Assembly (NCBI GenBank): GCA_020354625.1
Contig: CP070651.1
Coordinates: 3,010,239-3,074,238 of the forward strand
Source: Trueperaceae bacterium
Lineage (GTDB): Bacteria; Deinococcota; Deinococci; Deinococcales; Trueperaceae
Reading direction: 5' to 3'
Length of the DNA: 64,000 nt
Positions 1 through 8,293 of the stretch are shown piece after piece. The position numbers were made by a program, and so were the translations under genes. The notes below the pieces were generated by a model. The model had not been told where the DNA came from and searched no databases. It was given only the letters and a program-made list of their open reading frames with translations. Positions within the stretch are counted from its first letter, which is position 1. Each line of letters opens with the position of its first letter.

Positions 1-152
1 TGCGGCCCCCCGTCTCCGCCCCCACCCGGAGGTGCCTCGCCACCGCACGCCGACAAAAGCACGACGCTCAAAAACCCTACGATCCAACCGCCTCTCGCCT
101 GAGACAGTTCCGGGAACAAACGCTTGATTCCGAATAGGTGTTGCAAGGCCAC
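1..152 (-). CDS. N-terminus of an exported lipoprotein (partial, runs off the window)
   Basis: A reading frame open to the window edge encodes 50 residues. A short basic stretch is followed by a hydrophobic segment ending in the lipobox L-S-A-C, then a Gly/Pro-rich linker (GGEAPPGGGG) typical of the region just after a lipidated cysteine. I chose the GTG at 152 because an in-frame TGA lies immediately upstream; a TTG at 146 is an alternative. The lipobox predicts export by Sec and anchoring in a membrane after cleavage before the cysteine. The functional part lies outside the window, so no role can be given. Confidence 0.55.
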   Translation of the reverse strand, partial: MALQHLFGIKRLFPELSQARGGWIVGFLSVVLLSACGGEAPPGGGGDGGP

Positions 153-397
153 TCACTCACTCTCTAGTAGCACCTATGCCCCAACTCCAAATCGGATCCG
201 GAGGGTACAAACGTCTGCCTTGCGTGTCTTCCCTAGCAGCAATTGTAGGTCAATCGACTGAAAACAATCGTGCATATGCACGATAGCGCGTCTTCGGCCG
301 GTGTAGAAAAATAGAGAAACTCTATTCTCGGTTATCTATTTGCGACGTCACCTCTGGCAAGGCAGATGGGGGGATGGCCTGCGATGGACCTCCGATT
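153..397. other. Intergenic region upstream of the lipoprotein gene
   Basis: I see no protein-like frame here. It holds an 18-base perfect palindrome (267-284) and a short inverted repeat ATAGAG-AAA-CTCTAT (311-325). Because the lipoprotein gene reads away from this region, its promoter should lie here, but I find no convincing -35/-10 pair. Confidence 0.4.
267..284. promoter_or_regulatory. 18-base perfect palindrome, possible operator
   Basis: ATCGTGCATATGCACGAT is a perfect inverted repeat with no spacer. It sits about 115 bases upstream of the lipoprotein start codon. The length and symmetry suit a dimeric repressor or activator site, but no partner regulator can be named. Confidence 0.35.
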
Positions 398-604
398 TCA
401 CCACTCGATGCCACCCACGTTGCCTCGCTCGATCACCGGGTCGAACGCGATCGAACGAGGCAGAACGAACTTGAAGGCACCGATCGACTTTCTACCCCAG
501 CTGTCAGAACCCTGTAAGAACGTATAACCTACGATACGTTTTGGCCGTAAAACAGGTGTTTCGTAACCCGCTCAAAGCTCTTGGGCGGGTTCAAACCATT
601 GCAT
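398..604 (-). pseudogene. Small gene of about 68 codons with an in-frame TGA
   Basis: Starting at ATG 604, 39 bases after the yceH-like stop on the same strand, one frame reads ten codons, then TGA (572-574), then 57 further protein-like codons to a second TGA at 398. The part after the break has ordinary codon choice (runs of TTC, AAG, ATC and GAG codons) and a mixed hydrophobic/charged composition including IVGYTFLQGSDSWGRKSIGA. No other start codon lies between the break and the C-terminal part. I do not recognise the family. A single change of TGG or CGA to TGA would explain the break, as would a sequencing error. It could be co-transcribed with the upstream regulator gene. Confidence 0.35.
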
Positions 605-643
605 TTCTCATCATGAGAACCGTCCAACCTACGACAACAGGTC

Positions 644-1294
644 CTAAGGCTCCCCAACTGGGTTGTCTAGGTCCAATCCGAGATGATCCATGATGCGATC
701 GATATCAGCTCTCATCTGGTCGATCTCATGCCTCAATTCGGCCACGGCATCCCCCTTGGGCACCTGACCTTGCTGCGTCGCCCGCACGCGTGGCCGCATA
801 TCGCTGCTCGGACCGAGCGTATGTACCCACCGATCTTGGCTCTGCCCCGGAGCCCGACCGAGGTTTCTGGTGAGTGGAGGTCGATGACCTTCCAAGCGCT
901 GCAAGGACGCCTCGACCTCTGAAATGTCACGAAAGAACACGTACCTTTCGGTACGTGTTCGCAACTCTCCCGGGGTCTGTGGACCACGCAACATGAGCAC
1001 GGCCAACACCGCAAACTCCTTCTGGCCGATATCGAGTGATTCTTGCAGCATATGACTATGCTTGAAAACGCGCTCCGCTACGCCGCGCACGGTGCTGGTG
1101 AGACCCTTGTCGTGCAAATTGCGCAACGCCTCCTCGATTTCGATTTGCGAATAGCTGGTCACGGGATCCCGATTGGTCTTTTGGTTGCAGGCGAGGACCA
1201 GCGCGTTGGTGGAGAGCGGGTAATTTTCGGGAGTGGTACGTTCCTTCTCGACGAGCGAGCCTAGAATCCGAATCTCGATTTCCCTCAGACTCAC
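644..1294 (-). CDS. YceH/DUF480 family winged-helix protein
   Basis: A 216-residue protein that matches the YceH/DUF480 family along its length. The N-terminal SLREIEIRILGSLVEKE opening and the segment NYPLSTNALVLACNQKTNRDP are characteristic. The family folds as two tandem winged-helix domains and is presumed to bind DNA or act in regulation; its exact role is unknown. The C-terminal 25 residues (around 185-210) are predicted to be helical and rich in Arg, Asp and Met, suggesting a coiled coil. The start is GTG at 1294, which gives the expected family N-terminus. It is followed on the same strand by a probable broken small gene. No target operator can be assigned. Confidence 0.85.
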   Translation of the reverse strand: MSLREIEIRILGSLVEKERTTPENYPLSTNALVLACNQKTNRDPVTSYSQIEIEEALRNLHDKGLTSTVRGVAERVFKHSHMLQESLDIGQKEFAVLAVLMLRGPQTPGELRTRTERYVFFRDISEVEASLQRLEGHRPPLTRNLGRAPGQSQDRWVHTLGPSSDMRPRVRATQQGQVPKGDAVAELRHEIDQMRADIDRIMDHLGLDLDNPVGEP

Positions 1295-2064
1295 CTGGAA
1301 CCACTACACCGATCAATGGAAATAGGGGGCGTCTCTATCCACGCCATGGTGTGAGTGTAACACGAGAACGCCTCCTGACCGAAGCCACGCCCCCCTGGGA
1401 TGCAGCGCTCGATACGTTATTCGTATACGCAACTTTATGCGCCTTGAAGTGGGGTATTAAGTAATTTGATGCAACATATTCAATCGATAAGAGAAATTCT
1501 TCATACTGCTGAAACCACAGATTTTCTACTATCGTGCTAGGTAGTGCTGGCGTTTTTTTGGCATGAGCACAGAGTCGAACGCGTTGGGGCGTCCTTGAAT
1601 AGGTCTTCGGATCGGGACAACGGTTCCGGCAAGTAAAAACCTTTCGGTTAATCACTTCCGTATCTCGTTTTTACCGCTGGTGCTACCGTACCTCCCTTCC
1701 CGCCGATCGCCATACCAGGCACGGCGGGCAAGTTTTGCTGATCGCGCAAGCGTGCGAAGTGTGTCACTGGCAATATCCTACGACTCGATATCCCGCAAGA
1801 AACCACAACCCGGAGCGTCAAACGTGCCCCGCTCGGGTTCGCGTGCAGGCAAAACCGATCCGGCATAGTGGGACGGGTACCACGGGTGTCGGAAAATGCC
1901 CGACAGCCCCTGTGGGAAACTCGTGGATGCCTCCCGTCCTGGTGTCATCGTAGGCTGAAGCGAGGATCCTGGGCGGCAAAACACGGAGAGCCAGTGCCCA
2001 GATAGCAGCACACCAACGCTGGTTTTCGCTGTCGAACCGGGTTCTTTGCAGGAAGGAGATTGCT
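1295..2064. other. Gene-poor stretch between yceH-like and CBS-domain genes
   Basis: About 770 bases without a credible gene. Positions 1410-1560 are clearly richer in A and T than the surroundings, which suggests promoters or foreign DNA. The several short frames across 1650-2010 have compositions (excess Arg, Pro, Ser and Cys) typical of chance frames in GC-rich DNA. The promoter of the CBS gene must lie at the right end, where GGAAGGAGA provides its ribosome site. Confidence 0.5.
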
Positions 2065-2535
2065 ATGCTCGTAGGGGACTGGATGATCTCCAACCCGATC
2101 ACTGTGTCGAGCGATTTCTCGATTCTGGAAGCCCAAAGGCTCTTACGTACTCACGGCTTTCGTCGGCTACCGGTCGTCGACAAGGGCGTCTTGGTCGGCA
2201 TCGTCACCGATCGCGATCTCAAGGACGCAGCGCCTTCGAAGGCGACCTCTCTATCGGTGTTCGAACTCAACTACCTACTCAGCAAGCTAACGATCAGAGA
2301 CATCATGCACACACCGGTCTATACGGTAAGCCCTGACGACCCCATCGAAGTCGCTGCGCTCATGATGGAGGAGCATAAGATCTCTGGGTTGCCCGTAGTA
2401 GAAGATGGTGACATCGTCGGCATGATTACCATCACCGATCTTCTCCAGGCGTTCATTAGCATCTTGTCGCTTCGCGAGGGGGGACGTCTGACCGTCGAGA
2501 CCCCAAGCCCCGTGGCAGCAAGACCGGGCTCCTGA
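2065..2535 (+). CDS. Protein with two CBS domains
   Basis: A 156-residue protein made almost entirely of a CBS pair (Bateman module). The first CBS motif lies at residues 7-60 (MISNPITVSSD through VLVGIVTDRDL), the second at about 78-135 (IMHTPVYTVSPDD through DIVGMITITDLL). CBS pairs bind adenine nucleotides such as AMP, ATP or SAM and sense energy state; stand-alone ones usually regulate partner enzymes in the cytoplasm. A strong ribosome site (GGAAGGAGA) 7-8 bases upstream fixes the ATG start. There is no catalytic domain, so the partner is unknown. It faces the hydrogenase cluster in convergent orientation. Confidence 0.88.
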   Translation: MLVGDWMISNPITVSSDFSILEAQRLLRTHGFRRLPVVDKGVLVGIVTDRDLKDAAPSKATSLSVFELNYLLSKLTIRDIMHTPVYTVSPDDPIEVAALMMEEHKISGLPVVEDGDIVGMITITDLLQAFISILSLREGGRLTVETPSPVAARPGS

Positions 2536-2644
2536 GCAACTTGTAAACTCGGGCACGGGAATAGGCCGTCTATCGTTCGGGTTCCCCGGTCCATCCCCAA
2601 TGCGAGTTCCAACGCGTAGGTGTGGCCGTGCCAGACCCCTTATT

Positions 2645-3136
2645 TCATGCACCAGCCTCTTTGAGGTGAATCCCTACGATCTCGCGCACCGATACTTCGA
2701 GGCGCACCAGAGCCCCTTCGAGCTCCGGCGACAATCCTCGACCGAGTTCGAAACACTCCCCTTCCACACCCAAAACGATGAAAGTGGGGGCAAGCTTGTC
2801 GAGTGTACGTGCCAGCTCGATGACGGTCGCCAGGCCGACGAGGTGGGAGGAAGTGGCAAACGGTCCAGCTGGGAGCGGATCTCGATGTACATCGAAGCGT
2901 CGTACGGTTCCAGGAACCTCAGTTGAACGAGTTGCGTCTATGAGAACGACGAGCTGAGCATCACTCCAGATATCGATCAAACCGACCGGATCACCCTCAT
3001 AGCTTATGAGTTCGACCCCCTCGGGCGGTTTGCGCTCGAGCCTGGATAGGAACTCCGGACCGAACCCGTCATCCCCACGGAGACGGTTCCCTAGTCCGAT
3101 GACAAGCACTCTCCCCTTTCGATGTTCACTTCTCAC
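2645..3136 (-). CDS. [NiFe]-hydrogenase maturation endopeptidase
   Basis: A 163-residue protein of the HycI/HyaD/HybD peptidase family. These enzymes clip the C-terminal peptide of the hydrogenase large subunit after nickel is inserted. The family signature GLGNRLRGDDGFGPE is at residues 14-28. The three predicted nickel-sensing ligands are present: an acidic residue in that motif, Asp in VLIDATRS (about residue 67) and His in TSSHLVG (about 99). It is the last gene of the minus-strand hydrogenase run, and the large subunit carries the expected C-terminal tail after DPCxxCxxH. A 226-base gap containing a repeat element separates it from the large subunit. The start is a GTG; a later GTG at 3109 is possible. 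Confidence 0.88.
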   Translation of the reverse strand: MRSEHRKGRVLVIGLGNRLRGDDGFGPEFLSRLERKPPEGVELISYEGDPVGLIDIWSDAQLVVLIDATRSTEVPGTVRRFDVHRDPLPAGPFATSSHLVGLATVIELARTLDKLAPTFIVLGVEGECFELGRGLSPELEGALVRLEVSVREIVGIHLKEAGA

Positions 3137-3234
3137 CCTTCAGATCACATCCCGTGGGGCGATCGCACAAGCCTGCCCGCTTTCCGGGCCTTTCCATCTT
3201 TCGTACTTCATACTCTCCATCTCGTTGGTCTGAT

Positions 3235-3339
3235 TAAAGCAGGTATCATCTGGTCATGGACAAAGTCAGCGGGTGAAGTTCTGTTCTGTAGCCTGTTTCT
3301 TGGATGATGCCTGCTTACATAACTATGGCAACCACTTTA
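3235..3339 (-). repeat. Dispersed ~105-base element with inverted ends, copy 1
   Basis: The sequence begins TAAAGCAGGTATCATC and contains GATGATGCCTGCTTAC 70 bases later, so its ends form an inverted repeat. The reverse complement matches copies at 20233 and 40519 over nearly the whole length, including the inner GGTCATxGACAAAGTCA and the outer GGCAACC. It sits between hydA and the maturation protease gene. There is no reading frame inside. Confidence 0.85.
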
Positions 3340-3362
3340 GGTCTGACGGGTCGAAAAATCTG

Positions 3363-4670
3363 TCAATCCCGTTCGATATGAAGATCGAGAAAGTGGGTTG
3401 CGCATGAGATACACGGGTCGTAGTTGCGTATCGCCTGTTCACACTGCCACTGCAACTCGGCCGCTGGCAAGTCGACGTTCTTGGCGACAAAGGCGCGCAA
3501 ATCGCTCTCGACGCTCTTCTGATTCTGTGAGGTGGGTGGTATGATATTCGCGTCCAGAATCGTACCCTCGGCGTCCAAGGTGTAGCGGTGGTAGAGCATA
3601 CCTCGCGGCGCCTCGCTCCAACCGAAACCGGTACCCGCCTGGGGCTCGACCTTCACGAAGGGTTGCTCCGGCGGCTCATAGGCGTCGCTGATCCGCAACG
3701 CCTCCTCACAGGCCTAGACGAGTTCGACAGAACGCACCACGATGCTCATGAAGGGATTGCGGCAACTCGAACCCAGGCCCGCATCGCGCGCGCTTTGCTG
3801 CGCAAGCGGAGAGAGCTGGTCGAAGTTGAGGCTGTAGCGGGCTTGCGGGCCGACGAAGTATGCGCCCCGTTCCTTGATGCGGGCGTGCAGGGCGTTGCTG
3901 TGGGCGACGTGCTCTTCTTCGACATGAGATTCGAACTCCGCAGCCTCGATCGACAGGCCGCGATCAGATACCAAGATCCCATCTTCGATCGCATACTCTT
4001 CCGGATGCCGTAGTGCCACGAACTCATAGTCCTGGGTGAAGTCGGGAAAATCGAACCCGGCCACCCATCGAACCGTTTCCAAAGAGGCCTCTAATGCGCG
4101 CGCCAGTCGATCCCTCAAACCAGAAAGTTGACTCTCGGTCGGCACGCGGTAGAAACCACCCACGCGGACGTTGATCGGATGCACCGCACGGCCGCCGACA
4201 ACTTCCATGAGCTCGTTACCGGTCTTTTTGAGCTCCAAGCCGCGCTTGACGATCTCTGGGTGGTCCTTGGCGAGCTGCAAGGCATCTTGGTACCCGAAGA
4301 AATCCGGGGCGTGAAGCATGTAGACGTGTAAGGCGTGGCTCTGGATCCACTCTCCACAGTAAAGGAGCCTACGTAACCTGCGTAGCTGGCCGTCGACTTT
4401 CACACCACAGGCATCTTCGATGGCGTTGCAGGAACTGATCTGGTAGGCCACCGGACAGATTCCGCAGATGCGGGCGGTGATATCGGGCGGCTCTTTATGA
4501 GAGCGGCCGCGCAAAAAGGCCTCGAAGAAGCGCGGCGGTTCGTAGATATCCAGCCTCACATCCTTGACGACTCCGCCGCTGACCTTCACATAAAGAGCAC
4601 CTTCACCTTCAACCCGTGCCAGGGCGTCGACCTTGATGGTGCGGTTCTTGACGTTTCCCTCAGACATCAT
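3363..4670 (-). CDS. hydA: [NiFe]-hydrogenase large (alpha) subunit, interrupted by an in-frame TAG
   Basis: Catalytic subunit of a group 3b-type cytoplasmic bidirectional NADP-linked hydrogenase; it holds the NiFe(CN)2CO centre. Both cysteine motifs are present: [11 protein letters not shown] (Cys69, Cys72) and DPCISCATH near the C-terminus (about Cys420, Cys423). [10 protein letters not shown] tail that the maturation protease should remove follows. The reading frame is continuous for about 435 codons except for codon 319, which is TAG (3714-3716); the flanking SVELV and [10 protein letters not shown] lie in the same frame, so this is a nonsense codon and not a frameshift. Homologs commonly have Tyr here (from memory), one base from TAG. 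If real, the product lacks two of the four nickel ligands. The start ATG at 4670 overlaps the end of hydD. A second ATG at 4667 is equally possible. Confidence 0.85.
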
Positions 4671-5442
4671 GCACTTCACTCTCTTCGCGAAATGCCGTGG
4701 CGTTGGTGTTGAAGGTTCTAAGCGCCCGCAACACATCCTCTTCGCTCGCACCCAAGCGTTCCAACCACCACGCGGACAGCGAGCCGGCGTTCGGGCTCTC
4801 CATCGGCCCGAAACACCCGAAGCACCCGCGCGCAAAGGACGGGCACAGCGCCCCACAGCCGGCCTGGGTCACAGGGCCCAGGCAAGGGGTTCGACCCGCC
4901 ACCATCACGCAGACGGCACCCCTTCGTTTACACTCCATGCAGACGCTATAAGGCGACACGTTCGGCTTTCGGCCGTTCAAAAAAGCGTTGACTACCTCGA
5001 GAAGCTGCCCCTTGTCGATGGGGCAACCACGCAATTCGAAGTCGACAGCGACGTGATCGCTGATCGGTGTCGAGGTCTCGAGCGTATCGATGTAGTCTGG
5101 GCGAGCATAGACGAGGTCCACAAAATCGGCTACGTCCTTGAAATTGCGCAACGCTTGAATCCCCCCGGAGGTCGCGCAGGCGCCAATAGTGATCAGAGCT
5201 TCGGATTCGTCCCGGATCTTCTTGATGCGCTCGACGTCGTGTGGGGTGGTGATCGACCCCTCGACCAACGAGAGATCGAAGGGGCCCTTGACGGTCGCCC
5301 GGGTCGCTTCGAGAAAATAGGCGATCTCGATCTTTTCCGAAAGGGGGAGGAGTTCGTCCTCGCAGTCGAGCAGCGTCAACTGGCACCCGTCGCACGAGGC
5401 GAACTTCCAGACGGCGAGCTTGGGCTTTTTCGAACGCGCCAT
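4660..5442 (-). CDS. hydD: [NiFe]-hydrogenase small (delta) subunit
   Basis: A 260-residue iron-sulfur subunit that carries electrons between the NiFe centre and the flavin subunit. The proximal-cluster motif FASCDGCQ (Cys17, Cys20) is followed by the family segments [22 protein letters not shown] and [18 protein letters not shown], then GCFGCFGP. There is no twin-arginine signal and no membrane anchor, as expected for a cytoplasmic group 3 enzyme. The ORF end overlaps the hydA start by about 10 bases and the start lies 1-2 bases from the hydG stop, so the genes are translationally coupled. Length is normal for the family. Confidence 0.93.
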   Translation of the reverse strand: MARSKKPKLAVWKFASCDGCQLTLLDCEDELLPLSEKIEIAYFLEATRATVKGPFDLSLVEGSITTPHDVERIKKIRDESEALITIGACATSGGIQALRNFKDVADFVDLVYARPDYIDTLETSTPISDHVAVDFELRGCPIDKGQLLEVVNAFLNGRKPNVSPYSVCMECKRRGAVCVMVAGRTPCLGPVTQAGCGALCPSFARGCFGCFGPMESPNAGSLSAWWLERLGASEEDVLRALRTFNTNATAFREESEVHDV

Positions 5443-5443
5443 C

Positions 5444-6310
5444 TTAGACCTCCCTCACTTTCATGAGCGGTGCAACCAGACTGAAGGGGAAGACGGGGCC
5501 GTCTTTGCATACGAAATGTGGACCGAACTGGCAATGTCCGCAAAACCCCACAGCACACTTCATGTTCCGCTCCTGAGACACGTAGATCTGATCTCGGGCC
5601 ATCCCCCTTTTTTCCAACTCGAGAGCAGAGTAGCGCATCATGATCTCGGGACCGCAAATCACCGCGCTGGCGTGCGATACATCGAACTGAACACGCGGGA
5701 TGAGCGTGGTCACCACCCCGACATTTCCCCGCCAGGCTACCGTGCCCCTATCCACGGTAAGGTGGACCTCGAGAGCCGTCTTCTCATCCCACTTGGCCAA
5801 CTGTTTTTGAAAGAGCAGATCTCCCGGTGTCCTGGCACCGTAGAGGAGAACCAACCTCCCATAACGCCGGCGCTCTGACAATAGGTGGTGAATCAGCGGT
5901 CGCAGTGGGGCCAAACCGATACCACCAGCTACGATGATCACGTCTTGTCGTTGTAACGCCTCAAACGGCCAAGAACTGCCGTAAGGACCGCGAAGACCCA
6001 CGACATCACCGACTTTGAGCTCCTTCATAGCAGTGGTCACGGTGCCGAGAGCACGTACGGTGTGAGCGAGCAGCTCTGGCCGCGCCGGATCTCCGCTGAT
6101 CGATATGGGGACCTCACCGATCCCGAAGAGATAGAGCATGTTGAACTGCCCCGGTCGGAATCCGTGCGGTTCCTCATCGCCGAGCGGGACGAGCTCTAGC
6201 GTAAACGTATCGTAGTTCTCCTCGCGCCTACCTGCGATTCGATACGGTTGGGGCACCATCGGGTCGTTCACGTGAGGTGCAGTAAATGCAGGGTTAGGCG
6301 GGAGCGCCAT
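5444..6310 (-). CDS. hydG: Hydrogenase FAD/NAD(P)-binding (gamma) subunit
   Basis: A 288-residue ferredoxin-reductase-like subunit that passes electrons between NAD(P)H and the hydrogenase. The FAD-binding barrel occupies roughly residues 15-115 ([20 protein letters not shown] is the typical group 3b form). The NAD(P)-binding half starts with [16 protein letters not shown]-terminal [2Fe-2S] motif is seen in [14 protein letters not shown] with a further Cys after HFV. I chose ATG 6310 over the frame's upstream start because the upstream codons lie inside the preceding gene; it overlaps that gene by 17 bases. Order and overlap show a single operon with hydB, hydD and hydA. Confidence 0.92.
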   Translation of the reverse strand: MALPPNPAFTAPHVNDPMVPQPYRIAGRREENYDTFTLELVPLGDEEPHGFRPGQFNMLYLFGIGEVPISISGDPARPELLAHTVRALGTVTTAMKELKVGDVVGLRGPYGSSWPFEALQRQDVIIVAGGIGLAPLRPLIHHLLSERRRYGRLVLLYGARTPGDLLFQKQLAKWDEKTALEVHLTVDRGTVAWRGNVGVVTTLIPRVQFDVSHASAVICGPEIMMRYSALELEKRGMARDQIYVSQERNMKCAVGFCGHCQFGPHFVCKDGPVFPFSLVAPLMKVREV

Positions 6311-6761
6311 AAAGATCCAGACACTGCAAGCGGGCCGCTTGGAGGCGCCCAACCATGACTTCGGCGAAGCGGCTCATCAGTTGGTAGCCGAGCTCGTGGT
6401 CGGCGTCGCACTTTTCGCGCACACATACGCCGTCGAATGCGAACGCCCGCACCAGCGATAGCGCGCGTGCATCGAAGTGCCAGGTATAGGGTGGGAACAA
6501 CCAAGACCAGCCCAAAACATCGTCTTCATGGAGGCTCTGAAAACGTATCTGGCCCTTTCTCGGCCCGTGGACTTCTAAAGCCACTTGGCCGTAACGTAAC
6601 AGATAGAAGACCCCAGCCTTTTCTCCCTCACGAAAGATAAAGGTCCCCTGATCAAAGAGGACATTCTTGGCACAGCCGGCAAGGAACACCAGATGCTTCT
6701 CGTCCATGCCCCTGAAAAAGGCGTGTTGCGCCAAGCTACGACTCAAATCGCGCGTCACCAT
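6294..6761 (-). CDS. Cyclic-nucleotide-binding-domain protein of the hydrogenase operon
   Basis: A 155-residue protein consisting of a single Crp/cNMP-binding jelly-roll (about residues 12-130: [58 protein letters not shown]). There is no helix-turn-helix after it, so it is not a classical transcription factor. Similar domains occur in group 3b hydrogenase operons, where they may regulate or help assemble the complex; this role is inferred. The start ATG directly follows the hydB stop with no gap, and the end overlaps hydG. Confidence 0.82.
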   Translation of the reverse strand: MVTRDLSRSLAQHAFFRGMDEKHLVFLAGCAKNVLFDQGTFIFREGEKAGVFYLLRYGQVALEVHGPRKGQIRFQSLHEDDVLGWSWLFPPYTWHFDARALSLVRAFAFDGVCVREKCDADHELGYQLMSRFAEVMVGRLQAARLQCLDLYGAPA

Positions 6762-7943
6762 CTACTCGCCCCTTTCGCTCGCGCCTGATCCAGGCGTGTG
6801 GCGGATCGCATTCAACTCTTCGACGACATCGATGCCCACCGGACACCACGTGATGCACCGGCCGCAGCCGACACAACCCGAGGTTCCGAACTGATCGAAC
6901 CAGGTACCGAATTTGTGGGTCAGCCACTGACGGTAGCGCGAAGCAGACGAAGACCGAACGCTGCCACCAGGTGATAGGGTAAGAGGCAAGGAGATCGTCA
7001 CGCGCGGCCTGACATGCAGGTAGCTGAACTCGGTCGTGAAACAAGAGTCCCACAGCCTGCGCCGCTCAGCAGACTCGCCGCCTAGGTCGGTTACGTCCTC
7101 TACCGTAGTGCAAAAGCAGGTTGGACAGACCATCGTGCAGTTGCCACAGGTTAGACATCGATCTGCCACCTCGAGCCAGCGTGGGTGCTCCAAATTGTCG
7201 TACAGGAGCTCTTTCAAGCCCTCCGTGTCGAGCGACCGGCCCATCTGCTCGACGGCGTTTTGAACAGACCTGTCCGCCTCCTGACATTCTGCCGCGGTCG
7301 CCTCTCGGCTCGCAACCTCATCGAGTACCTCGGCACCGAGATCACTCCCCACCTCCACCGTAAAGAAGTGGCGGTTCTCAACGAGAACCTCGGTCAGAGA
7401 GAGATCGAACCCTTCGTTCACCTTGGGACCGGTATTCATCGAGACGCAAAAGCAGGTACCCCCCGCCTGAGAGCAGTTCACAGCCAGCACAAAGGCGTTT
7501 TCGCGACGTGCCCGATAGTGAGAATCTACGTGCTCACCTTGTAAAAAGACGCGGTCTTGGATCCCGATGGCGTGCAGTTCACAAGCGCGAACTCCGATGA
7601 AGGCGACCTTATCGGCCTCGGCTCTCTCCTCATTGATGGTGAATCCCTGTTCCTCGCTACGTTCCGCCCGCCACAAGGTGAGGGCCGGCGGGTGCAAGTA
7701 ACGCTTCCACGAATGGGGTCCCACTACGTAACCGAATACGGCCTCGTCCTCGCGACGAAGCAACCGGTAGGACCCGGCCTCTTGCTCATCTGTCCAACCG
7801 ATGGGCAAGTCCTGGTGGGAGTCGATTTCGTCGTAGACGATGGCCCCATCCCTGATGGTCGGAGCGAGCAGACGATACCCACGCTGCGCAAGGGCTGCTA
7901 GAATCTCACCGAGTTCCGAAACCTCCAAGGTTTGCAACGCCAT
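6762..7943 (-). CDS. hydB: Hydrogenase 4Fe-4S (beta) subunit
   Basis: A 393-residue iron-sulfur protein related to anaerobic sulfite reductase subunit A; it relays electrons within the group 3b complex. Two cluster motifs are clear in the C-terminal half: [16 protein letters not shown] and [14 protein letters not shown]. The start ATG at 7943 has GGAAGGAG six bases upstream; two earlier in-frame starts lack this. Between FSYLH and [15 protein letters not shown] there is an insert of about 15 residues ([15 protein letters not shown]) that interrupts a segment I remember as continuous in the family. The first gene of the hydrogenase set, it follows the acyl carrier protein gene by 104 bases and may share its transcript. 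Confidence 0.9.
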   Translation of the reverse strand: MALQTLEVSELGEILAALAQRGYRLLAPTIRDGAIVYDEIDSHQDLPIGWTDEQEAGSYRLLRREDEAVFGYVVGPHSWKRYLHPPALTLWRAERSEEQGFTINEERAEADKVAFIGVRACELHAIGIQDRVFLQGEHVDSHYRARRENAFVLAVNCSQAGGTCFCVSMNTGPKVNEGFDLSLTEVLVENRHFFTVEVGSDLGAEVLDEVASREATAAECQEADRSVQNAVEQMGRSLDTEGLKELLYDNLEHPRWLEVADRCLTCGNCTMVCPTCFCTTVEDVTDLGGESAERRRLWDSCFTTEFSYLHVRPRVTISLPLTLSPGGSVRSSSASRYRQWLTHKFGTWFDQFGTSGCVGCGRCITWCPVGIDVVEELNAIRHTPGSGASERGE

Positions 7944-8047
7944 CCACATCTCCTTCCGAGAGGCCCGGGACACCGCCGCAGCAAGCCGCTATCGTCTGTC
8001 GCGAAGACGACGTCGGCAGCTACCCGGGCTCTACCTATCACAACGCT

Positions 8048-8293
8048 TCAGCCGACCCTCGCAACAAGGTAGGAGACGGCGCTATTTATGGTGGCGAGTT
8101 TGGCGTAGTCCCTCTCCGGTACGTCGACCCCTGTCTTCTCGTGCAGACCCATCATAAAATTCAGGTAGTCGATCGAGTCGATGTCGAGCTCATCTTGGAT
8201 GTTTTCGTCGGGATCGATCGAGCTGGGATCTGCCTCAGGAGCAACGTCTTTTAGGGCCGTGAACACGGTGTCTTTGATCTGGTTCTCTGTCAT
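8048..8293 (-). CDS. Acyl carrier protein
   Basis: An 81-residue acidic protein with the phosphopantetheine attachment motif DELDIDSIDYLNF (Ser about residue 40). It overlaps the E2 gene by four bases (ATGA), so the two are translationally coupled. A carrier protein inside a pyruvate dehydrogenase operon suggests that acetyl or another acyl group made by the complex is handed to a carrier, but its partner is not known. The DSI in place of the more common DSL marks it as a specialised paralog and probably not the fatty-acid synthesis ACP. Confidence 0.9.
   Translation of the reverse strand: MTENQIKDTVFTALKDVAPEADPSSIDPDENIQDELDIDSIDYLNFMMGLHEKTGVDVPERDYAKLATINSAVSYLVARVG

Noticed and set aside
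572-574. Selenocysteine at the TGA of the small broken gene
   Set aside because: No convincing stem-loop of the bacterial SECIS type follows the TGA, the residue context has no redox motif and no selenoprotein gene is in the window.
1735-1953. A 72-codon frame containing CEVCH, a haem-binding CxxCH motif
   Set aside because: The rest is Arg/Pro/Ser-rich chance sequence, there is no signal peptide, no ribosome site and no downstream Met ligand context, so a small cytochrome c is not supported.
3363-3698. A separate small gene starting at TTG 3698 that encodes the hydrogenase C-terminus
   Set aside because: It is in the same frame as hydA and continues it across a single TAG, so it is the second part of one gene and not an independent one. 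A frameshift was also considered and ruled out because the frame is unchanged.
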